64,000 nt of DNA from CAKSQF01 sp964568425. GTDB taxonomy: Bacteria > Bacillota > Clostridia > Oscillospirales > CAG-272. Within the stretch, counting starts at the first letter, position 1. The number at the start of each line of letters is the position of its first letter. The position numbers and the translations under genes were made by a program. Under the pieces are notes generated by a model. That model saw only the letters and a program-made list of their open reading frames with translations, was not told the origin of the DNA and did not search any database. Of the stretch, positions 57,683-64,000 are shown piece by piece. The stretch covers positions 96,369-160,368 of the forward strand of contig CAZMPO010000001.1 of NCBI GenBank assembly GCA_964568425.1, read 5' to 3'.

Positions 57683-60600
57683 ATGAGAAGAATGATATGG
57701 AAGCTTCTGCTTGTGGTCTGTCTTTGTGCGCTGTTTGTACCGTGCATGATCTTTGCGACAGAGGCGGCAAGCACGTCCGGGTCCACAGAAGGCGGAAGCG
57801 CGATCGTGGACTACGGCTTCACCATCAACGGTGTGCCGATCACATCGGCGAACGCGAGCGGTGTCGGCTATTCATATGTTGCCGTGACAAACGAGCTGAC
57901 GCTGACCGATGATTTTGTCACCGACACATCGGTGACCTATGCGTCTCCCGATAAATATGACGTCCGCAAGGACTATGTGTACCGGATGGACGGAGGAGAG
58001 CTTATATACTACATACCGACGATCGATCTGAGCGGCAAGGACTCGATCACTATACTGATCGACGGTGAGGTCACGATCGGCAAATCGGGCGAGGGCAGGA
58101 AGAGCTACGCAAGCACGGACGGCACCCTTATAAAGAGCTACGGCATATACGGCGAGAACTGCGATATCACTATTTTGCCCGTCGGCAACAGTCTCGAAAA
58201 GCTTAATATCGAGACCACCGATACGGCGATCTATTGCAAAAAATTGAGTATCTCCGGTCGCGATGTGGGGCTTGACGTGAATCTCGACGTGAATCTCGAC
58301 ACATACGACACCTCGGCGATCTACACCAGCCGCGGCAATTGCGAGATATCGTACGCGACAGTCACGGTCGATACCGACAATCTCGGCAGCCTTTATAAAT
58401 CCTGGAACAGCAGCAAGGATTACGGAAACGACAATGGCATATATCGCTACGATTCGATCGGGGCAGTTTACGTCGGCTACGATCCGGATTTGTACGAATA
58501 TACTACGCCGGAGCTGAAGCTCGGACATTATGCCACACTTACCGTCAATGCATGTGCCTCCGGAGTCAAGGAGTCGTTTCGTGTCCTTGGCAGTGAGATT
58601 TTTGACAATGACAAGACAATCCCGGTCTACGAGGATGGTCAATGGAAGACGTATGAAGCACAAGATTCACGCGTTTACTGTGGTATTTTTGCCAACAACT
58701 GCAACTTAACTGTATATGACTCCACGCTGAATGTAAATTTGAAAGCCGGTAACTTGACGTCTTACTTCAATAGTCTTCTCACCACCGGTACACGCTATCT
58801 CTGTCGCACTATCGGCGTTAGTACGAAAGTTGCGCGTCTTGGCAATGCATCGGTTAATGTGAATATGTTCACCTCCAATTCGAATGAAACATTCGCTTTC
58901 GGACACGACACCCATGCCTTCTACGATATGCATTATTACTTAGCTGACGGTCAAGAGGGTATGTACTATGCAGGCTCTGCCGCGGTCTCTTTTGACTATG
59001 AGGACAACGTTCAAGCTCGTATCGATCAGAGATATTCCAATGATCCCGCTGAGCACAAGAGGCTGGCACATGCACTGTCAAGAATAGCGAGTACGCTCGA
59101 TTGGGATGACAAATATTTCCGTTGTTTTACCGATGACTATTATATGGTCAAACAAGAATATGACGAGATCCGCGGTGAGCTTTGTCTTTTCCGAAGCGTC
59201 AAGGTGCTGAAGAAAAATTCGTCTATCTATTTGCGCGAGAACGGAGATACGTATCAGTACTCGAATTATTACGATTTTCGAGATGCAACCGATCTTTCGG
59301 GACACATTATTGACGTTGAGGAGAAGGGCTGGGAAGGAAAGAATATTTATGTTCTCTCGGGCGAATTTGATATAACGCCCGCAAAGAGCGGTATCGTTCT
59401 GACTGTATATGATGAAGCGTATGTAAAGATCGAGCTTGAGGGCGGTATCAGCTCACCTTACACCGGGAAGATAGATATCAGAATGGCAGGCAATGTGAGA
59501 GTCGAAGGTGACGGATACATGACCGACATCAGCGCTTGCGGCATCCACCTTGATACGATCGAGGGATATCGTGAGAACGACCTGATCACCTGCGGCAAGC
59601 TCATTCTGGCAGGTGGTACTGCCGAGAGCGGAAGCATTGACGGAGATGTGTATGTTGGCATGCACGGCGGAAATTACCGCTTAAGCAATGAAAGTATTGC
59701 CACATTTGTTGAATACAATGGGAAATTCAATTACAACAAGTGTGTCAAATATACCGTAGATCTCGGCGAATATGCACGCTATTTCAAATGCTCGAATTTT
59801 GTCACAAGCGGCGGATACGGCAACGGCGGCATATATCCCATAGGCGGAGTGCTCTATTTCTGGTACGACCCCGACGCTGCCCTCCCCACGACGGGCAACC
59901 CGATCTACTTCCATCATTTCACCTACGATGACGGCAGAGGCTACAATTCCTACGTCTTCCCCCAAATGGGCAGTGACAGAAGCAGTTACACCGTTTATCG
60001 CATCGAGGATAGGCTCGTGATCAAGCAAGAAGGTCCGTCAAAATATTATGTTCAGCACGGCGACAAAAACCTCAAGCTGACCTCATTCTATTTTGTCAGA
60101 GTCTGCAACATACCCGGCGAAAATCCCTTTCTTACTGCCCCCGAGTATCTCACCGAGATTGAGATCCCGGGCACACAGAGCCGCACCGTACCGAGCGGTT
60201 CTGAGGTTCAGTGGGGATGCTTCGACAAAGACAACATGCCCGTCTTCTTGACGAGAGAACAGACCCTCTCCGTGGTGATCGACTCGATCGATTACAAAAA
60301 AATGTCCGACTATCACGGCTACTACTGTCGGTTGTTGACGGGCAATCACGTTGACGCAAGATACGAGTTCGACATTTGCATCATCACGTTCGATGAACCG
60401 ACAGATCAGATCGCCGGCGCGGGAGAGACCGCACATTTCAACATCCCCTACCGCATCAACGGCAACTGGGTCGAGGATGACGGATTTGTATGCAGTTGGG
60501 AATGGCGTAAGAACGAGAGCGACACGTTCAAGCCGATCACCGATTCCGAGGTCGAAACCTATGATTACACCGCATTTTTCAACTCGATCGAGGATAATTC

Positions 60601-62653
60601 GCACGGATATCAGTTCCGTCGCGTCGTGACGCTTAAGCAGGCGGGCAAGGACGATATCAAGTTCTATTCTGAGCCCGCGACACTTCTGATGGGTGCGAAG
60701 GTCATGAGCAAACCGACACCCGAGTCGATCGTGCTCTATACCACCGACTCGCGCGAGACTATCTCTTTCAGCGTCAAATATGTCCGCGGCGCATCCGTGA
60801 CCGTTCTTAAAATGTCCGGCACGTCGTTTGTGACGGTTGACGGTGTCGATCTGAGTTATTCGACCGACGCTGACGGCATCACGACGGTTACCGTGACCTT
60901 CGCAAAAGAGAAATTCTGCGATGCCGACGGCAACTGGGATCCCGCGAAGCTGGCAGGAGTTCTGCATATCCGGGTGCATGGTGAAAAGCTTGTCGGCACG
61001 AACGCTGAGCTGCAACTAAACGACGATTATTCGGACGTTGTTTACATTACCGTGCAGAAAAAGCCCAAATTCACAAGCACCCCCGTTGCGGACACGGTTT
61101 TGACAGGCGGAGACCTGACGGTGAGCGTGAACTGCGAAAACCTTCTCTGTGACGATGAGAACAGCTCCATGTGGTGGGAATACAGCAAAGACGGCGGCAC
61201 GACATGGATCAAGGTTACGGAGACCGACAGCACTAAGGCAGTTTACATCTACAACCAGCGCGGCATCGATATCATCATCGGAGTGGGCTCGGGCTCGGAC
61301 GGCTACAAATCCCCAACCCCGTATATGGGAACATTCCTGTACATTAAAGGCATTTCCGCCGACATGAACGGTGCGCTCGTTCGCGCGGTCATGAAGGACG
61401 GAACCGGAAACACATACTACAGCACGACCGCGACACTTGATGTTATTCCTTTCCCGCAGATCGCAAAACAGCCGCAGAGTCAGTCTGTGAATCTTGTCAA
61501 TGAGTATGCTATTATCGATTTTGAATTTGACGGCGACATTCCCTCGGGTCTTACGGTGAGCTATCAGTGGCAGAAACGCAGTACAAAGAGCGGCGCATGG
61601 TCAAATTTCGACGGCGGCGCGACAAGTGCGGTCATTGATAACATGCTCGTGTTCAACGATCTGCCAAGCCAAGATGAAAAGGCATACTACCGCTGTGTCA
61701 TAACTGTAGCCAAGGACGGAAAAACATTCACAATAACCACCGACGAGGCGGAGCTTACCATCACACAGGATGTGATATTCGCAGGCTATACGCTCACCCT
61801 CGACGGCACGATCGGACTCAATTTCTATACCATCCTGTCGGCTGAGTTCAAGGCGAGCGATAATGCGAAGATAGAGTTCACGATCGACAATGTAAAGAGA
61901 GTTTGCAAGGTCAGCGACGCTTACACAAGAGAGATGGACGGCGTGACGTATCATATCTTCTCGGTTCCCGTCTACGCTTACCAAATGAACCTCGATGTTC
62001 TGGCGGAGGCATTCCATGACGGCAAAATCGTTGCCGATGACCTCGAATCGATCAGATCCTACGCGACCTACATCATAAACAACGCCGATGACTACAGAGA
62101 GGGTGATGTCGCGTTCGCGAAGTCACTGCTCAACTACGGTGCGGCGGCGCAGAATCAGTTCAATGAAAACAAGGACGATCTCGCAAATAAGGATCTGACC
62201 GATGAGGATCAAATCGTTCCCGAACTCGGACCTGCCGATCTCAGTCAGTACAGCGGCGGCGGCACACCGAGTGATGCGATCGGATGCGTTGAGGGTTGGA
62301 ATCTCGTCCTCGGTTCGGAAACCTGCCTCAATATCTACTTCACACCCGCAGACGGCGTCGATATCGACAGCATTATCTTCAAGATCGACGGCAAGGTCGT
62401 CGATTACGAGAGCGCGTCCGACGGCTATAGAATACCGATAAAGAATATTAAGGCGTGGGAGCTTGACAGATCATACATCTTCACCGCAGAGCTTGACGAC
62501 GGTACATCGGTCACATACGAGTGCTCTGCAATGAGCTATTGCTATTTGGTGCTCTGCCTTGAGGGCGAGTATGAGCAATCCTTGGTCGATCTCGTCTGCG
62601 CACTGCGTGAATATAACCTCAAATCGGAGATCTACGGAGGTCAAAATGGATAA
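57683..62653 (+). CDS. Giant secreted protein with beta-helix-like, Ig-like and YGAAAQ-type domains
   Basis: 1656 residues from the ATG at 57683, which has ACGGAGGT upstream; an open frame starting 84 bases earlier overlaps the TetR gene and is unsupported. After a signal peptide (1-26) come about 650 residues of right-handed beta-helix-like strands (carbohydrate-binding or pectate-lyase type repeats, such as CDITILPVGN and CEISYATVTVDT) and less certain beta regions (about 700-1130). Two Ig-like segments (about 1130-1230, TPVADTVLTGGDLTV; and about 1260-1355, QPQSQSVN to AELTI) follow. The C-terminus has the unnamed domain of the 6928 protein (about 1361-1505, SLLNYGAAAQNQFN) and a second, shorter relative (1531-1656). 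No sortase motif. It overlaps the small peptide gene by 8 bases. Confidence 0.85.
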   Translation: MRRMIWKLLLVVCLCALFVPCMIFATEAASTSGSTEGGSAIVDYGFTINGVPITSANASGVGYSYVAVTNELTLTDDFVTDTSVTYASPDKYDVRKDYVYRMDGGELIYYIPTIDLSGKDSITILIDGEVTIGKSGEGRKSYASTDGTLIKSYGIYGENCDITILPVGNSLEKLNIETTDTAIYCKKLSISGRDVGLDVNLDVNLDTYDTSAIYTSRGNCEISYATVTVDTDNLGSLYKSWNSSKDYGNDNGIYRYDSIGAVYVGYDPDLYEYTTPELKLGHYATLTVNACASGVKESFRVLGSEIFDNDKTIPVYEDGQWKTYEAQDSRVYCGIFANNCNLTVYDSTLNVNLKAGNLTSYFNSLLTTGTRYLCRTIGVSTKVARLGNASVNVNMFTSNSNETFAFGHDTHAFYDMHYYLADGQEGMYYAGSAAVSFDYEDNVQARIDQRYSNDPAEHKRLAHALSRIASTLDWDDKYFRCFTDDYYMVKQEYDEIRGELCLFRSVKVLKKNSSIYLRENGDTYQYSNYYDFRDATDLSGHIIDVEEKGWEGKNIYVLSGEFDITPAKSGIVLTVYDEAYVKIELEGGISSPYTGKIDIRMAGNVRVEGDGYMTDISACGIHLDTIEGYRENDLITCGKLILAGGTAESGSIDGDVYVGMHGGNYRLSNESIATFVEYNGKFNYNKCVKYTVDLGEYARYFKCSNFVTSGGYGNGGIYPIGGVLYFWYDPDAALPTTGNPIYFHHFTYDDGRGYNSYVFPQMGSDRSSYTVYRIEDRLVIKQEGPSKYYVQHGDKNLKLTSFYFVRVCNIPGENPFLTAPEYLTEIEIPGTQSRTVPSGSEVQWGCFDKDNMPVFLTREQTLSVVIDSIDYKKMSDYHGYYCRLLTGNHVDARYEFDICIITFDEPTDQIAGAGETAHFNIPYRINGNWVEDDGFVCSWEWRKNESDTFKPITDSEVETYDYTAFFNSIEDNSHGYQFRRVVTLKQAGKDDIKFYSEPATLLMGAKVMSKPTPESIVLYTTDSRETISFSVKYVRGASVTVLKMSGTSFVTVDGVDLSYSTDADGITTVTVTFAKEKFCDADGNWDPAKLAGVLHIRVHGEKLVGTNAELQLNDDYSDVVYITVQKKPKFTSTPVADTVLTGGDLTVSVNCENLLCDDENSSMWWEYSKDGGTTWIKVTETDSTKAVYIYNQRGIDIIIGVGSGSDGYKSPTPYMGTFLYIKGISADMNGALVRAVMKDGTGNTYYSTTATLDVIPFPQIAKQPQSQSVNLVNEYAIIDFEFDGDIPSGLTVSYQWQKRSTKSGAWSNFDGGATSAVIDNMLVFNDLPSQDEKAYYRCVITVAKDGKTFTITTDEAELTITQDVIFAGYTLTLDGTIGLNFYTILSAEFKASDNAKIEFTIDNVKRVCKVSDAYTREMDGVTYHIFSVPVYAYQMNLDVLAEAFHDGKIVADDLESIRSYATYIINNADDYREGDVAFAKSLLNYGAAAQNQFNENKDDLANKDLTDEDQIVPELGPADLSQYSGGGTPSDAIGCVEGWNLVLGSETCLNIYFTPADGVDIDSIIFKIDGKVVDYESASDGYRIPIKNIKAWELDRSYIFTAELDDGTSVTYECSAMSYCYLVLCLEGEYEQSLVDLVCALREYNLKSEIYGGQNG

Positions 62654-62789
62654 AAAAGATAAAAACCTCAAAAAACCCTACATAATTCCGCAAGCCACGG
62701 TCGAAAAGGTCGATACAACAGACCTGATAACCGCAAGCACCCCCTTTGTTCCCAACAAAAAAAGAATAGGCAGGACTTGGAATTTTTGA
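62646..62789 (+). CDS. Small peptide of unknown function (KKxYxxPxAT[IV]E family), second copy
   Basis: A 47-residue ORF starting MDKKDKNLKKPYIIPQATVE, with GGAGGTC 8 bases before the ATG. Its first 8 bases overlap the end of the giant protein gene, so expression is probably coupled. It continues with LITAS, then a Pro/Lys/Arg-rich tail ending GRTWNF. It aligns with the 6760 peptide at KK-x-Y-x-x-P-x-AT-[IV]-E and at an I-[IL]-x-[AS]-S step. No signal peptide, no Cys. Confidence 0.75.
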   Translation: MDKKDKNLKKPYIIPQATVEKVDTTDLITASTPFVPNKKRIGRTWNF

Positions 62790-62828
62790 TAGAGCAAAGC
62801 CGCATTGCGACTGAGCGAAAAAAATCAG

Positions 62829-62870
62829 ACCTACGGTTCAGATGTTGATCTGTTCCGTAGGCCTTTTTCT
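62829..62870 (+). terminator. Terminator after the second small peptide
   Basis: CCTACGGTTCAGAT pairs with ATCTGTTCCGTAGG apart from a TT/TT internal loop, followed by TTTTTC. It may also end the converging CPCC gene. Confidence 0.85.
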
Positions 62871-62892
62871 TTGTCTACTGCGGGGCAGTTTC

Positions 62893-63615
62893 TTAATGTT
62901 TAGCTTTATCCCAACGATAATTCGGATCCGCTTGCACAAGTTTGCGATATTCTTTTCTGTATTGCTTTAGGGGAAGCGTATTTGCTCCGCCGCTGAAATC
63001 GGGATCGTCAAGCTGAACGCCGTCATCTTCCCAACCGCAGAAAGGGCAGATTTCGTAGCAAGACTCATCTTCAAATTCATACTTACCGCATACAGGACAT
63101 TTGTGAGGCGTTGGGACATACTGCTCTGTCATCTCGTCAAAGTATGTGTAGTTTGGATCCTCTGCAATTTTTGCGGCATACCACGCACGATATTCATTTA
63201 AGGACATTTCGTTTGCACCGTTTTTGAGATCGGGCTTTTCCGTTTGGTTAAGATCGTATCTCCAACCACAGTATTGACAATGAACATCTGATGGTGTCAC
63301 ACCGCAGTATATTTCATCCCAGCGAAGCGGAACGAACCTCATTTTTTTGCAAACGGGGCAATCCATTTCTTCAATTTGAAGTACATCGGGGTAATGATCG
63401 TGCGCCCAGTGATATTTCGGATTTTGGGATACATAGTATCTGTATCTTAACTGAAAATCCAACTGGCACAAATCATTAGCACCACCATAATAAGAAGGAT
63501 CATCATTCATGACGGGATCATTCTCCCAACCGCAATGAGGACAAACACTGAAATCTCCAGATTCCGTAAAACGGTGTTTTCCGCAAATGGGACAAGTATA
63601 AGTACTATAACTCAT
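62893..63615 (-). CDS. Protein with three CPCC-type zinc-ribbon domains
   Basis: 240 residues from the ATG at 63615, which has AAGGAAG upstream; a 30-residue extension overlaps the upstream gene and is rejected. Three similar units, each a Cys pair, a spacer, a second Cys pair with W, then [DE] and a GAN-type turn: CPICGKHRFTESGDFSVCPHCG, CPVCKKMRF then CQYCGWRYD, and CPVCGKYEFEDESCYEICPFCG. The GGAND/NGANE/GGANT turns and a following Y-rich helix repeat in register. This matches CPCC-family cysteine-rich domains, which appear alone in many immunity-like or polymorphic-toxin loci. No toxin gene is visible next to it. Likely zinc binding. Confidence 0.82.
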   Translation of the reverse strand: MSYSTYTCPICGKHRFTESGDFSVCPHCGWENDPVMNDDPSYYGGANDLCQLDFQLRYRYYVSQNPKYHWAHDHYPDVLQIEEMDCPVCKKMRFVPLRWDEIYCGVTPSDVHCQYCGWRYDLNQTEKPDLKNGANEMSLNEYRAWYAAKIAEDPNYTYFDEMTEQYVPTPHKCPVCGKYEFEDESCYEICPFCGWEDDGVQLDDPDFSGGANTLPLKQYRKEYRKLVQADPNYRWDKAKH

Positions 63616-63625
63616 TTTTTCTTCC

Positions 63626-63916
63626 TTATCCGTATAATATTGTGATATCGTCGTGTGCCTCATAGATTGTTCGACCGTCGAATATCTTAGCTTTTTCAAA
63701 TTCATTTACGCAATCAACATATGTATCGCCGTGACATTTGAAAATATAATTTTCATCGCCAAAGCACTCAAAAATTACAAATTCTACTTGCTTTGGATCT
63801 AATTCGTAAGGCTGTGATTCCATAAAATATCTTCTGCCATGATACTCATATTCCTTTTCAGGACCGCCCATTGTCAGTAGATCGTTAATAAATTCAGTCA
63901 AAGTATTTCCCTTCAT
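63626..63916 (-). CDS. Small hypothetical protein next to the CPCC gene
   Basis: 96 residues from the ATG at 63916, with AAGGGGATAG upstream; a TTG one codon earlier is possible. Acidic, with aromatic-rich segments (EYEYHGRRYFMESQPYELDP, FGDENYIFKCHGDTYVDCVN). No motif is recognised. Its stop is 10 bases from the CPCC start, so the two form an operon. Position and size fit an immunity or partner protein, but that is inference. Confidence 0.7.
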   Translation of the reverse strand: MKGNTLTEFINDLLTMGGPEKEYEYHGRRYFMESQPYELDPKQVEFVIFECFGDENYIFKCHGDTYVDCVNEFEKAKIFDGRTIYEAHDDITILYG

Positions 63917-64000
63917 CAATATCTATCCCCTTGAAAAATTTTTTATTGCAGATTGTAAAATGAAGTTGCAACATTAAGTTTTCAAAAAAGAATATCCATA

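Overview
The window looks like a chromosomal scaffold from an uncultured, anaerobic, gut-type Firmicute of class Clostridia. My best guess is an Oscillospirales- or Christensenellales-like lineage, but that is inference. The clues are AAGGAGG-type ribosome binding sites, A+T-rich sigma-A promoters with 17-base spacers, rubrerythrin and a FeoAB ferrous iron system instead of aerobic equivalents, a clostridial-type galactokinase and RhaB/RhaA/RhaD set, and cohesin and dockerin domains. A run of 100 N at 2598-2697 shows it is a draft scaffold, probably metagenomic. No rRNA, complete insertion sequence, prophage or CRISPR array is visible. One tRNA gene is present.

Layout. 1-6.5 kb: sugar-phosphate mutase, an LCP-like lipoprotein, a ClpP-fold protease, a PduL phosphotransacylase and an Mrp/ApbC ATPase. 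6.65-13.3 kb: a surface-protein locus with a 44-residue peptide, a secreted cohesin protein and a 1621-residue secreted protein carrying both cohesin and dockerin. 13.4-19.7 kb: a GH36-type galactosidase facing a GH38 mannosidase and a DMT transporter. 19.8-21.6 kb: cysteine desulfurase and IscU-like scaffold behind a promoter with two matching operator-like repeats. 21.7-32.9 kb: an eleven-gene, minus-strand run (esterase, DUF885, M29 peptidase, RlmH, heparinase-like, RNase HI, Ddl, PrmC, YpsA-like, WG repeats). 33-38.9 kb: galactokinase, a repeat-bearing winged-helix protein, and rhaB-rhaA-rhaD. 39-44.7 kb: XRE/TM2 divergent pair, DUF4143 ATPase, rubrerythrin, SGNH hydrolase, and a membrane protein built on a transposase-like domain. 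44.7-47.2 kb: feoA-feoB-Cys-rich peptide. 47.2-47.7 kb: a gene-free island of dispersed repeats. 47.7-56.6 kb: small envelope and zinc-ribbon proteins, trpS, a doubled DUF1294 protein, polA, a NYN protein, a Thr-rich surface protein, a flavin reductase-like protein and tRNA-Ser(GCU). 57-62.8 kb: TetR regulator, a 1656-residue secreted protein and a second small peptide. 62.9-63.9 kb: a triple CPCC-type zinc-ribbon protein and a small partner.

How the parts fit. The catabolic genes (GH36, GH38, galactokinase, rhamnose pathway, CE7-type esterase, heparinase-like lyase) suggest growth on host or plant glycans. Most of these enzymes lack signal peptides and would act on imported oligosaccharides, yet no obvious sugar ABC or PTS transporter lies in the window. 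The most interesting pattern is that the two secreted-protein loci (6.7-8.3 kb and 57.7-62.8 kb), about 50 kb apart, share two unnamed components: a short peptide with a KKxYxxPxAT[IV]E core and a secreted-protein domain ending in a [LM]xYGAxAQxxFN motif. This may be a recurring small-peptide/secreted-protein module.
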